From Homalodisca vitripennis (lineage: Eukaryota; Arthropoda; Insecta; Hemiptera; Cicadellidae): a stretch of DNA of 64,000 nt. Positions 1 to 12,299 of this stretch are shown here, in pieces. Each line of letters begins with the position of its first letter. The stretch's first letter is position 1. A model generated the notes under the pieces. That model was not told where the DNA came from and did not search any database. It was given only the letters and a program-made list of their open reading frames with translations. The translations under genes and the position numbers were made by a program. The stretch covers positions 98,820,501 through 98,884,500 of the forward strand of contig NC_060213.1 in the NCBI RefSeq assembly GCF_021130785.1. Reading direction: 5' to 3'.

Positions 1-1501
1 ATATGACTAGAACGTGTCGGCTTGAAATATTAGCAATTTCCTTATGGAAATAACCAACGCAGTAGATGAGGTTCACCGTTTTACATTATATATGTATTGA
101 TACCAACGATTTTAGACCATACAAATTGAGCACATAGAAAGACACTGCCTGATACATTGCTATGTTTACGTTTTGATGAGGTCGTTATAAAACATTATAA
201 TGATAAAAATTAATGTATAATTTGTTCTATTGCATCATCATATACAATCCAAAATATTATAAACTCGTAATAAGATTTTATTTACAGCGAGGATCAATAA
301 ATCGAGAAGACAATCAATAAAATAGCAAGAATTTTTTAAAGGACTAACAAACATGTCAATTTAATAAAAATAATATTATAAATGCTTAAGATAATGTTTA
401 AAACTAATACATTTGTAATTATTTACTACCACAATATTTTATTGAAATTTATTTCAGCAAAATATAAGTTTACAAAATATTATTTACAAAAATAGAATAA
501 AGCAAAAGATCAAAAGATACATTCCAAAATTCAAATAGTGTGAGCGACGCCATCATCGAAGACGATTGTCAGTGTGTAATATGTAAGGTTGGATAAAAAA
601 ATAAACTCAAGGAAATACTTTAATGCTATTTAAGATTAAGGCTGTGTTATGCGGTCATAAAATTTATTTAAAAACTTGCTACAATGAACCTCACAACTGA
701 CACTTGGTTGAGACCGGTCCTCGGTAAATTCAATATTACCTCTACTCGGCTTTGTTTAGTCTTTTTTTTCTATAGAACTGAAGTTTTTTCCTTTATTTTA
801 TTGTTTCTCTAATTAAAATGCAGCAATTCATTAGGGTAGTTGGAAAAATGTTTTAACTCCCGATATCTTATATTTGTAGTACCTAAGCGGTTGTATGAAA
901 TAAACTGCAATAACAAAGGTATGTCCCTAGGTACAGTGACTTACTACTGTTGCTATTCTCTGGTTGTTTAAATATAATTTGTTTTTCTGGAAAAGATGAA
1001 GTTGCAAGACCTCAATAAGTTGGTTTAGAGCAATATACTAACATCAAAGTTTAATACTTACGATTGATTCTAGAAACATTATAAGATGTCAGTTTCTAGA
1101 AAATTTTATGTTTTTAATGTATTTAATAAATATACATTAAATATACATAGTGGCATATTTTCATTGTTTTCAGACAGCTTGAGAACTATTGTAACTTTAA
1201 TAACAACTGTAATTACAAAATAGGTAAAAATAAACAAATCTTACCAAAGCGTTGTGGCACGCCTAAGTCAGGAATCACAACCTACATGTTGTTTATCAAC
1301 TTCACTAACTCTATAAACATGCACTTAATAAAAAAACTATACAAAACACTAATCATTAATACTTAACTACGGAGTACAGCTCATAATACGTCTTCATTCG
1401 TCTACTAACCACCTACGACTGACCAGAGGGACTAGCCAATGGTAATCGTCACGGCAGACTAAAACAAGATGGCGGAAATAAAAAGGAACGGGGACAGGAA
1501 T
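1..1501. other. AT-rich DNA without recognisable gene
   Basis: No convincing reading frame or repeat was recognised here. The only compositional change is a slightly GC-richer stretch near 1370-1500, just before the terminal motif of the PLE remnant. Confidence 0.6.
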
Positions 1502-1940
1502 GGGCCCTTTCGTTATTATTGATTCATGCGAGATGAACTTCTTAAAACCATATTGTGACTCCGCATTGGTTTATTACAAATACGTGATCCGTTTGATACT
1601 TTTGGTTTTCTCTTTAAATCATTTTTTAGAATTGGCAACCAAAGCGGCCTAATCTCGACTGATGGTTTACTGATTGGTTGGTCTGCCAATTTAATGTATG
1701 TTGCCTCAATTAATTTCCTTTTCAAGAAATGTGGTTCCCGATGTATTATGTTGGCTTCATCCCAATTCATATGATGGTCTTCGGACCAACAATGGTGTGC
1801 AATTTTTGACTTTTCTGTAAGACCCTTTCTCGTGTTTTCGTTGTGCTCTTTCATCCTTACGTTTAGTGGTCTTTCTGTCTCGCCTATGTATTCCCTATTG
1901 CAACTACATTTTATACTGTAAACACAGTTTTTGAAATCCT
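1502..1940 (-). pseudogene. Penelope-like element remnant: GIY-YIG endonuclease C-terminus
   Basis: The minus strand from about 1935 down to 1516 encodes the C-terminal GIY-YIG nuclease of a Penelope-like retroelement. The domain nicks target DNA for element insertion. Visible landmarks are YSI (about 1912-1920) and YIG (about 1879-1887) separated by a Cys-rich stretch, then ERPLNVRMKEH, KSKIAHHCW and HREPHFLKRKLIEA, the usual order for PLE endonucleases. The reading frame is open for 112 codons after the first in-frame Met and also upstream through YSIKCSCNREYIG. Upstream of about 1945 the frame is lost, and no reverse transcriptase is visible, so the copy is 5'-truncated or decayed. Just after the stop, the minus strand shows CGAAAGGGCCC, matching the terminal region of PLEs (compare the right edge of this window). 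Family identity is confident; activity is not expected. Confidence 0.8.
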
Positions 1941-1944
1941 GTTT

Positions 1945-3847
1945 CTTGTTTCACTGAACGATGGCAAATGTCCGGAAAATCCTGTTTCCTTCACAATCCT
2001 TCCATCGTCAAAAATAACCTTCAAACAAAGAACTCTAATGACGGACTGGAACTTTGGATTTGGTTTAGGGCATCACACTTGGATTTTGTTAAAATCAAGC
2101 TTAAAAAGAGGATCGGCATCACTTAAAAGATAGTGTATGTTAATAAGTTATTTTTGTGAATAATAAACTATCAGACAAATATGTACTAACACTTTGATAA
2201 TTATTGTATTAATTATAAAAAGTATTGTAAAAAAGTATAGTAACTATTAATAATTGAATTGCATTTAATTGAATGTTCATAATTTTTTAGGTAATTACAG
2301 TATAGTGTTTAGACATCAGGTATTTTTAAAGTTTATATAATCTCTGTTGACTGATCGCACAGTAACACGGGACTCTAAGCTACTACATTCAGATTACATT
2401 CATCAAAGACTTCACCGAAAGAAAAGTGCCCATGATTCAATATAACGCGATGTTCGGAGAAGTATCTTTTTCCAATATGGGGGAACATTCGACAAGTCAT
2501 CTTAGAAGAAAGCAAAAGGGAACCAAGTTTATGTTTAAATAATATGTTTGAAGTTTTGTTAGGAAAACATGGGTATAATGAACAAACCCTAAAAAGTCTT
2601 TTAAACTTATAAATGCTCTCCTTTGATAACAGGACAAGCCTATTTAATCTAATATTATAGGGGAACCTGCTTGAATTTATAATATTAAATACCTACAATA
2701 ATAATTTGCTAATATTTGGCTCCAAAATGACGTCAGGATGTATTTTCTAGTAAGATGAAACGGTTTTCTTCTATAAAATTATTGTAAATAAACATTTTAA
2801 TGGAAAAAGCTTTTTATGCTGTGCTGATTTCAGTTGTGTGCAAAGAGAAAAGTCTATACTTGAATATGAAATCTCCAGCGGTTAAATAATCAAAAATAAA
2901 CTGTGTTGATTGATTGTCTGCAAAAATGTGGTCGAGTTATATTTTGTAATGCGTTACTCGTATTCATGTTTCTCAAAACTTGACACAGTGTAAGTGTAAG
3001 TAAAATAAGTACATACTACTGTGTAATTTTAAATTAGTTCAATTGCCTAGTACTTTTTAACACAACATATATAATGCCAACTTTACCATTTCTCGTTTTT
3101 TGGGCTCAAATATATATTTCACTCATATGTATAGTAAAACTAACCAAATTTCATAAGAATTTATAAAACTGGTCAAAGGAAACCGAGGACACAATCGATT
3201 GTTGAAAGGAAAGTACGGCACTGTGACTGCAAGTACGCGAGTGTTTTGGTTCGTGTAGCATTTTATTCAGTTTTAGGACTAGCTTAAAATAATGTTCTAG
3301 TTCTACACAAAATTCCAAATGTTACACTTTTTAATAATATTTTCTCGATGTTACATTAGTTTACATTACATTATGTTTTTCATTCATTAATTTTTACAAT
3401 ATTTTTCTTCAAACAGATTCAAGTACATTATCATGAACATTTAGGAAATTATTGAAAGATTTTTGGGAGTACTTATAATCCGCAATTAGTTAGTATTTTA
3501 CAAAATTAAACTGTGAATCTGGCATGTAATCTGTTAGTTGTAAATATAAAATGGTACATAAATATTTACCATTTTATTATTACCCTGGAGCGAAGCAGTA
3601 CTAAACTGCGTGTATTCAGCGGCCGGCGGGTTTGGGCAGGGCCCGATAATAATTTACATGTTAAGGGTAGAAATTGCGAACCCAAAGCGGACATAATTGT
3701 GTTATTGTTACTAGAGCAGGATAAGTTTGTAATTATTCAATTGTTTTCCTGTTCTGACACTAAATGCTACAAATTGGAGTATTATAACAGTATTATTGTA
3801 GTCTTATTTTCTGTTATTGTGGAAAGTTAAAATTTTCTTATAATATA
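1945..3847. other. Non-coding stretch after PLE remnant
   Basis: Mostly AT-rich and featureless. A GC-richer patch at about 3590-3690 contributes to a 105-codon plus-strand frame (3513-3830) that resembles no family I know, and I do not treat it as a gene. Confidence 0.5.
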
Positions 3848-4122
3848 CATGAGGTACGAGTACGCCACACTTGTGTCACGTAAAAGGCTTCAATAAGGTT
3901 CAGTATAAAATGTATATATTTTTTTATATATAAAAAATAGAGAAATTATTATTTCTCCGCATCTTGTTCTTTCTTCACATTTACTGATAAACCATCTTAA
4001 TATTTACAAAGCAGGATGTCTACAGGACATTTCGAGTATGAAATGAACTATAGATCTTAAATTTTGCATGCAACCTTATTAATGCCTGTTACGTGACACG
4101 TGTTTTGGCGTATTCTTACCTT
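3848..4122. repeat. Foldback copy of dispersed repeat family F1
   Basis: The left arm (3850-3910, plus) and the right arm (4060-4122, minus) are inverted copies of one sequence: GGTA-N-GA-TACGCCA, then GTGTCACGTAA, AGGC and AATAAGGTT. The pair frames an AT-rich interior of about 150 bp, so the whole looks like a MITE or foldback element of about 275 bp. The same arm recurs singly at 5579, 7240, 25100 and 25815. No clear target duplication was found, so the transposon superfamily is unassigned. Confidence 0.6.
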
Positions 4123-5578
4123 TCAACGATTTTATTTGATTTGCACGTGGTAACAAATATCAAATATTAAATTCATGTATCTAAAAATCTGGAATTAAAA
4201 CATTAAAAAACCCCATATGTATCACATTATTGAATAGTAATAATAGTTTAGTATTCAATCACAAGAATGATATAACAGTAATTGTTGGAAAATATTATTC
4301 TCATGTAAATTAATGTAATGTAAATTATTAAAATTTTGAAAAAAAGAACATCCAAGATCTCCTCGCAAAATCAAAATAAATATGGGCGTTTAAGTTGACC
4401 ATACCATATACCAGAGTACGTTGGGCAGTTTTGCTCACTAAGTAGTCCAAACATGTTTTTTTCTTTCGAATACAAAATATTTCACTACATATAAGAAGCA
4501 TTAAGTTTATTGACATTAAAACATATTTTATTGACTAATTTTGTCACAAATTTATGGTGATTAAAGTAAAAATTAGTAGTGCACTTTTAAATATACACAT
4601 ATTTTTAGGGGTTAGTGAATTTAAAAAAAACTCAAATTTAATATTTTATAAAAGAACTAAAATGGGAAAATAGGACTAAAATGTAAAATGCTGAGTGTCC
4701 AATACAAGTAATTATTTCTCCACAATTGATTGAGAAAATAAATACTCAAAAATACTCCTTTAATGTATGTAAAAGATTTTCTGTTGTAATTTAAATAATT
4801 GTATTAATAATAACTGTAAATCTATTTACAAAAATACAATATATTCACAAAATACCTAGTTATTTTGTTTGTAAAACTGTGAATGGCAAATGAGAATATT
4901 CACTATGTAATACAATAAATAAAATTGTTTTCCTAAAATGGAAATTTAAGTATTAATTGTATCACGCAAAGTACAAATACATTCCGGCGCCTTTGAGTAA
5001 ACCAGACAATAGACACGGAATAATGAAATAAATCTCACACTGAAATTCTGAAAAGAGGAAATAAGTAATTCAATTTGTTTCGTGAATCAGGATATCGGTT
5101 TATTCAATCAGGCCTCGTTGAGTTTTGTAAATAAGATTTAAAAAAGTGAAAGCATTAACAATACGCACAAAAATTGTAATATAATATTATTAGCTTTAGC
5201 TCAGTTTTATTGTGTTACGTAACACTTGTTCAATACAATTTTCCTGTTTTTGCCAAAATCTCTTACAAAAGAGTACTTACATAACTAATATGTTTTATAT
5301 GAAGAAATATCACGACCTATGTATTTTAAATATCACGACTGAACTTAAAATAGTTTTAACGGATCAACCTAAATCCTTGGATTTAACATACACACATGTA
5401 AATTTTCTACGTATCTATAGCCACTACAGTCCAAGTTCCCATGACATCCCACCTCAGGCTCGTCACACCGGTGTTAATCTTACTAAATCTGCAGTTAGAA
5501 ACTCTACGACATCCTTGGAGATAACTGAATAGAACAAGGTAACAATAAACTGTTTTTAATGATTTACAATACAGTAAA
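4123..5578. other. AT-rich intergenic DNA
   Basis: Short chance frames only (for example 62 codons at 4328-4516 minus and 106 at 5212-5532 plus). None has recognisable motifs or a base-composition shift. Confidence 0.5.
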
Positions 5579-5800
5579 AGGTATGACACACTGCGTGTCG
5601 CAAACAGGCTTCGCTGAGGTTGAATGCAAATTTTCAACTGTATTGATCGTTTCATAAGGTTGCATGTTATCATGTCAAATGTAATAAGTCGATGTGGCTT
5701 TTATGGATATGAAACTTGAAGTCTGTCTATAAATAAGTTCGTTCTCCAGAGATCGTGCGGTCAGACAGACAGAGAGCCATAAAACCGTTTCATCCCCTCG
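5579..5800 (+). repeat. Dispersed repeat family F1, copy 2
   Basis: Begins AGGTATGACACACTG, then GTGTCGCAAACAGGCTTCGC and TGAGGTTG-ATGCAAA, matching the F1 arm at 3848-4122 and the copies at 7240 and 25815. Downstream it contains a CAGACAGACAGAGAG stretch, like the CAGACTGAC segment of the 25815 copy. Orientation is given by the shared core. Confidence 0.55.
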
Positions 5801-6851
5801 TGTGAAAGGCTCTGTTAACGCTCTGCAAATAAGAATAAAGAATTATGATTTTATTACTTTTTAAACTAGAGTTTCCTCAATGAAATATAGCTAGCGCCAA
5901 CTGATCAACTTAGTAAAGTAATTTCAAATCATAATAAAGTGAAACATTTTGCGGTTGAAGTTAAAATGCTCTTGGGAAGTGTATTGAAAACAAAGCGGAG
6001 CGCGTATTAAGGGTTCGAAATGGATTGAGATATTTGAATAAAGATGGCATAGAATTAATTTTTTCTCCTGATGAATAAACTGCCCTGAATCTATTCAAAA
6101 TATTTAAAATTCTGTCGGTTATATGTTTCTTCTCAATATGCATTCGTTCAGTAAAGTAGTTTTCTACAATATTTCAAAATTGAAAATAATTTTACTATAG
6201 TAGTCTTGTGTGCAATGGTAAACACTTATGAGGTCAATGAGACGAGCATGCTAAAGTATATTCTAAAACGAGGACACTATTGTACTAAATCCACTGTTCT
6301 AGTTTTTACCATCAGCGCAATGGTATTATTAGATCAGCTTTCAACGTACATAAATCTAGAAACGTTCATAAATGTCTTTTACGTAACATTTTATAAACGT
6401 CTTTCACCAACAAATGCATTCGATTGTTCATTCACAAATTCATTCGATTCAAAAATTCATTCCTTCGCAGTTTTTTATCTTATTTTCTATTATTATCTTG
6501 GCTAAACAGTAAAAGTAATATAAAATAAGCAAATTAAAATCTTGTTACGAGTGGTAATCGTTTGTAACTTCAGAAATTGACTACTACTTTTTTACATAAA
6601 ATAATTTTATATAGATTTATTCAGAAATCGTGGAAATAGGTTAGATCTTTCTTTCTAATATTTGTCTTTTGCTTGAACACTTGTCTTTATAGTATCACAC
6701 AAACTATATATGTTATGTATTTTTATCATCCTGATTTTTGTTAAATTAAATCAAACTAATTTGTTGACTAACATGTACGTACGTTAAAAGTTGCCACTAA
6801 ACTAGCAAACCACATAAGTTTATAAATGAATTAAAGCACCAACAGCTAAAC
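5801..6851. other. AT-rich intergenic DNA
   Basis: No recognisable genes. The 99-codon plus frame at 6206-6505 has low-complexity, membrane-like composition typical of AT-rich chance frames. Confidence 0.5.
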
Positions 6852-6976
6852 GAGCTTATTACAGCTGTTTACTGGTAACTGCATACCAAACAACTCATCA
6901 CAGTTTAATGAGGACGCGTTGATGCGGATTAATACCAGTCGCCCTTACATAGACTCTAATTGACGTAGTATATGTT
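6852..6976 (+). repeat. Dispersed repeat family B, copy 1
   Basis: This 125-bp stretch contains TGTTTACTGGTAACTG, CAACTCATCACAGTTTAATG and CAGTCGCCCTTACA in the same order as the minus strand of 25476-25602. The two are inverted copies of the same repeat about 18.6 kb apart and are clearly more alike than background. Confidence 0.75.
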
Positions 6977-7239
6977 ACCCGCAAACTGGAGATTACATTA
7001 GATAGTAAATTCTTTAAATGTATTTCCACTTCGAGTTTAGGCTGCTTTGAATCTTTAAACTAGTTTGAATCTGTGAAAATTTCACAAAAATCGTGTTCAA
7101 AAGTGTTAAAATATTAAGTTTTTTTTTTATGACACACTTACTAGTCAATCCTTCAGTAAAGAATAATATAAGCAACAATTTTTTCTTTGGATGTTTAAGC
7201 ATTGCTTTGGGTTCTGCTTTAACAAGTTATATTACTACA

Positions 7240-7490
7240 TGGTAGGCATATGCTACACACGAGTCGCTTAACAGGCTTCGCTGAAGTTGCATGCAATTTT
7301 TAAAGTCTAAAGCATATTTCTTTTTTGAAACATTTAGGCACACAATTATAAGGGGAGGACATTTTTATATACCACGGCAGACAAAATATTAATTGTGGCA
7401 GTATCTTAAAAATATTAAGAGTTTCAACAGCCCCCAACTAAATTCCATGGATGGCCATGAATCAACATGGAACTCCTTCTTGTATTTATA
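7240..7490 (+). repeat. Dispersed repeat family F1, copy 3
   Basis: Core GAGTCGCTTAACAGGCTTCG followed by GAAGTTGCATGCAATTTTT. The downstream half (about 7425-7490, AACTAAATTCCATGG ... CATGGAAC) matches the 3' part of the copy at 25815-26015, which shows that the family is at least 200-250 bp long. Confidence 0.6.
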
Positions 7491-8327
7491 GAAATTAAGT
7501 TTCATACAGAACTTTGTCACAGATGGTTATCTTTTTTGAGATATATTGCAGATGGTTGGCGTGCTAAATGTGTTACTACGTCACCTATTAAAAGTCATGT
7601 GGTTGTACTCAGATTGTTCACAAATATCTTTTTCTTTGATAATTTTTCACATGTACATAATAAAAATGTTTACAAATTTGGCAAACGTGTTTTATCACCA
7701 TCTTCTTTCTGTAGAGGTTTGTTGCAGTTGAAATCGGCTGCTTTTTGGCTTAAGAGGCGAATTAAAGCCGAAAAAGGTAATGAGGCAAAAATTGAAAAGA
7801 GCTTACTTGCAAATTTTGTTTGCAACGACGATTGTCGAAACGCGTTTTGGTCAAATTTACTTGGGTAACGGATCCCAAACGGGTAACCGATGTCTGTGAC
7901 AAAGAACTTTTCGCTGCAGTTCACCCAAGTCCGATGAACTAACATACACCGTCATCAACCTCGATGTTGCCTATATAAAAATGAAGCTTCTCAGTAGAAT
8001 AAATATTAATATTGTAGAGTCATAAAACTTGGTAGTTATTGAATAGAGAATCATAAGTGTAGTCAATAAAATCAGTTTAAGCCCCTCTTTTTCATTCCTA
8101 TTTTCAACTTCTGATTGAGGTTCGCAAGAGTAAACATTGTCCCTCTTGTATCCAATTCTTAAAATGCAATAAAACATCAGTGTAAAACGAAGCATAACGC
8201 TTATCTAAAGTTTAAAAGGTTATCCATTAGGAAGAGATGATTACATTTATAGAATTTTCACGCAATAGAGAGGGTTTAATAAACACAACACATATTTAAT
8301 ACCCTTATTTTTCAGTACGTTTATTTA
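7491..8327. other. Intergenic DNA with one long unassigned frame
   Basis: A 133-codon plus frame (7467-7868) and an overlapping 91-codon minus frame (7670-7945) are open. Neither shows a family motif, and the plus frame starts inside the F1 repeat. I regard both as unproven. Confidence 0.4.
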
Positions 8328-10647
8328 TCCCACTAATATTATAAATGCTTTAATATTTGGATATTTGGATGTTTGTATGTTTAGATGTTTGGAGGTTTGT
8401 CCTCGATTCACGCTGAAACTGCTATAAGGATTGTGCTGAAATTTGGAACAGGTATAGCTTTTGGTCTGAATTAACATTTAGAGTGCTATTTACCACCCAT
8501 AACACATTCATTTCACCAAATAAAGTCGAATTCAAATTGAAAAATTGGTTTGTTTACATTCGAATGTTATGATAAGAACGAAACGTAATAAAGTTTCATA
8601 ATTCAAATTAAACTGGCACTAAACAGCTGTTGACAGCTATAATTCGACAAACTTTCTGAAACATCTGTTTACCTTTAAATTTTATCAATAACTAGCGGCC
8701 CGGCGCGCTTTGCTGCGCATTTTAATAATTTTTTGCAAAAGTTTCCCGCGGCTTCGCACGCAATTTCCCGTTGAAAACAGTACACTATATTCACTTATTC
8801 TTTTTCTATCACATTCTAAACATTGCTGAGATAATTGATAGTCGTTCCATCGTGAGCCTCTTGGGCGTATTATGAAGGTATGTACCATATTCCTGCCTCT
8901 ATCTAGCTGTTACCCACGGCTTCGCACGCAAATCTTAAGAACCGAAGTCCTTATATTACTTAGTAAATTTTTTTTTTTTTTACTATAATAAATTTTAGAT
9001 TAAATTAGTTATATCTCCGATGCCACGATTGAGCTTGCTTTGTTGTCTCGATCGAGAGAATATGTACACACGGAGTTTTGAGAACCATACTTCTGTCAAA
9101 AAAAACAACTAAGGTTGATTTTATAACATTCTTTATATTTGTAGCCAACGTAAGATAGTAATTATGATATCTGCATTACTCTTCTGATCAAGCATGAGCA
9201 TGGTTTATATTAAATAAATATTGCAGTTAAAGGTGAATTTTTACGTCAAATTTGAATTGTATTATCTGGATAGTAAAGTCTATGTTTAACAGTGATTGCA
9301 AAAACAGTTTAAAACAAAATTTGTCGTTTCTCTTAAGCTTACTCTATGCTTAAAAACTATAAGTGTAATATATGTTTACAAAGAACAGCTGATTAAAAAT
9401 TTGAAAAGACGTTAACATATGTTTGCTGCAATGCATTTCTTATGGGTATTTCTGTAACCAGTGGGGCGGAATCCTGAATCGGGAAAGGGATGGGCATAGC
9501 TTATAAACCTTCTCCGTGGAAAAATACATATACGTACAAATTTTCATCATGATCGGTCCAATAGTTCACGATTCCATAAAGGACAAACATACAAACATTC
9601 ATTTTTATATATATAGATAAGTAAACAGTGCTTGATCGGTAGTGTAATTCAGATAGTAAATAAAATATTAATATATAAAATTTACTCCAGATTGCGCCAG
9701 TGACGAATTAAAATCATCTAATGCATTAAATACTGTTATAAAACTAACCTTAATGAACAAAGTTATGAATATTTTCTAATAATTTACTTTAAATCTGGTG
9801 GGCTTCCTTGACATTATGATATTACATTTTAACAAAGGCTTACGGAAAAACAGAAAAATCAATACTATCATACCTTAACAATTCATTCTTTCCCTGACTA
9901 CAGTCCAAAAAACAAGTGTAACGCAAAACTTTAATAACGATTATTTGGAATGTTACATAACCTTAATAAGGATTTCCTCCTTATACCGGAAGTACATAAG
10001 AAGTAGGTAGGACTTCCCCCTAGGTCATAATAGGCTTTTCAGTCCTAGCAAACTCAACTATGCCAACACGATTTTGACCGAAATAGATTTCCGAGAACTA
10101 TATAATCGAACGTATATAGTATTTAAATTGAGGCAATATGGCAAGCTAACATGTAACATAGTAGGTAAGTAAATGTAAACGGTCTTAAGTAGGCAATTTT
10201 TAACCGAAGTAGGCGTCTCGGTCCTATGTAAATATATATATTTTTTTCGTCAGAACAACAAGGCAAACTCTACTATGGTACTGAAAATATCTTAGACCTG
10301 AAATATATGACAAGGACTGGAAATATACTATTTTTGACTAAAGTAAGTTTACGAAACCTGTGTGATCCGAGGTTTGTGTTTTCTTGATCGGAATTGCAAG
10401 GCAGATTCAGCTGTGACGTTATGTATATAATTAATTAGAACCAGAAATGTTCCTACTCGTGCCAAACATGATATAATAAGTAAGTTAAACTCTGATACTA
10501 TTTACCATGAACTTAATAATATCTACCTGATGTATGCCTACTTACATTTTAAAATGTTTGTGGGACTCCCATCATATTACGTAATAATTGCCTTTTATAA
10601 GGACTCCGGTTCTAAAAATTGCGTGCGAAGCCGCGGGTAACGGCTTG
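8328..10647 (+). mobile_element. Outer Helitron-like non-autonomous element, interrupted
   Basis: The left end reads A|TC followed by CCACTAATATTATAAATG, the AT-rich 5' terminus typical of insect Helitrons that insert between A and T. The right end reads GCGTGCGAAGCCGCGGGTAA, then CGGCTTG|T, a decayed form of the GC-rich hairpin plus CTAG|T terminus. An inner element occupies 8692-9617, leaving about 1.4 kb of outer sequence. The segments flanking the inner element (8600-8691 and 9618-9725) are continuous in a related copy at 63500-63725. No transposase is present. The left end is better supported than the right, whose CTTG is a mutated terminus. Confidence 0.45.
8692..9617 (-). mobile_element. 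Inner Helitron-like non-autonomous element
   Basis: Read on the minus strand, this 926-bp element starts A|TCTATATATATAAAAATG and ends GCGCAGCAAAGCGC, a short GC hairpin, then GCCGGGCCGCTAG|T. This gives 5' TC, 3' CTAG, a subterminal hairpin and insertion between A and T without target duplication, which are the structural signs of Helitrons. The host sequence on both sides rejoins to match a related uninterrupted copy near 63640. Internally at 8903-8930 a second CTAG terminus with GCGTGCGAAGCCGTGGGTAA is present. No Rep/helicase is encoded, so it would depend on an autonomous partner. Confidence 0.65.
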
Positions 10648-12099
10648 TTTAACAATAAAACGTTTGAAGAGTTGGGTATATTTATGAGTACTTAAGGACA
10701 TTTTGGAGACGGTTGAGTGTCTTATATCTGCCTTATCAATATTATAATGCCATTATGAAATTAAACCGATATTAAAATAAGTCTCGTCAAGAATAAAGAA
10801 ATGGTTTAACGTAGATACCCTCTTCTAATTTTAAATCAGTACAGGATCGCTCATGGATCTCTTACGTCTTCTCAGTAATCCGATAACAAGATTAACCTTC
10901 ATCAGGCAGCCAGATGCCGCAGGATATAATTTATTTGGACTGTTCCGTTTATTTACCACCAAAATATTTCTTTATTGGTGCGTCTAAATATTATTTTTCG
11001 GTAATATATTATAGAAATTGTGCACATTGATATCTCATAAAAGCTTGCATAATACTATATCTAACTTATTAACAAGTGATCCATACATTAAACTATGTTA
11101 AACCCAATCGGTTTCTGTTACAGATGATAGCCCCTCTTTTGAAACAGGTATTTAGGAATGGAATGATAACCCTAATTGCTATTAGAACTATAACATTATA
11201 ATGAGTAAAACAAACGCGATAAAGCTAATTCAAGTTTATCTCTTCATTTCCATTAATTATGAATTAATAAAATAGTAATGTATGTAATACAACTTTTACA
11301 ATCCTTTTGTGTAAGTTTGTGGAAACATGTAAATCAGTATACAGTATAAGCAAACAGATCTAATTAGATTGCCATCCATACTATTTAAATTAATGAAAAT
11401 ACTGATGTGGCTTTCATGTCTAAACTCACATCACCACTCACTGATTATATAAGGGAACAGCACGTTTTCGGGTTTGTTCTGGGAGACGTCAAGTTAGTAC
11501 AGAATTCTGAAGATCTAACTTTCGCTTTTAATATGTCTTATCATTTGCACACTTCCGCCTTCTTGCTCACTAATAGCCGTAGTTTGTTTTAAAAACAACG
11601 TGTAAGAGCTTTGAGCCTCTGTGTGAACACCGTGATGTTTACCGATTAACCTTTCCACAAAAATCAAATGTGGTGGTAACGCTTCCTCAATTCACGGGAT
11701 CAGAACGTTGTTTATAACACTACAGATACTCTTTCATCAACACCAAAGTGCGATAAAAAGCTAAATAACTTTTTAATCAACCGGTATTCAAATCATAGCC
11801 ATAGTTCTTTATCATGGCCTTCGTTAAGAACAGTCAATGATCAATGTTTTTATTATTTTAAATAGGTCAATTAAATCAAAATTTATCAATTAAGGGAGGA
11901 AGTTGATCTCTTAAAGTAAAAGTACTCTTTTGCTGCCATAGTGAGCACTTCAACAACGTATACAACTGTAATTAAAATGTATAATTCTTACTGGACATAA
12001 TAGAATTTTACATGAATCTTACTCAGCTGAAATTCTTTGAACTACATTTTGGACTGGGGTGAATATTAACTTGATATTCGTACAAAGGAGCCAACAGCG
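10648..12099. other. AT-rich DNA, one small unassigned frame
   Basis: A 61-codon plus frame at 11407-11592 lies in a somewhat GC-richer patch, but it matches no family I know and has no clear splice signals. The rest is featureless. Confidence 0.45.
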
Positions 12100-12215
12100 C
12101 GTAGCCGTGTTATCGTATAACACTCGGGTCTCACAGAGAAATCAATCTCGCCTGAGAGATCCTCTCTCCGCAACAGTTTTGATACAACAATACCGTGGGA
12201 GATAAAAAGCATTCT
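12100..12215 (+). repeat. Dispersed repeat family D, copy 1 (possible LINE 5' region)
   Basis: Contains GTAGCCGTGTTATC, AGAGAAATCAATCTCGCC and TTTTGATACAACAATA in the same order as the minus strand of 18857-18980. Because it lies immediately upstream of the decayed LINE at 12300-15735, it may be part of that element's 5' untranslated region, but that is inference. Confidence 0.6.
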
Positions 12216-12299
12216 CGCATGCTACTGCCAGTACATCCTACTGATACTGTAGTGTATTTTTAAGTGCAAAGCAGTTAAATACAAAAATTGGTGAGACTG

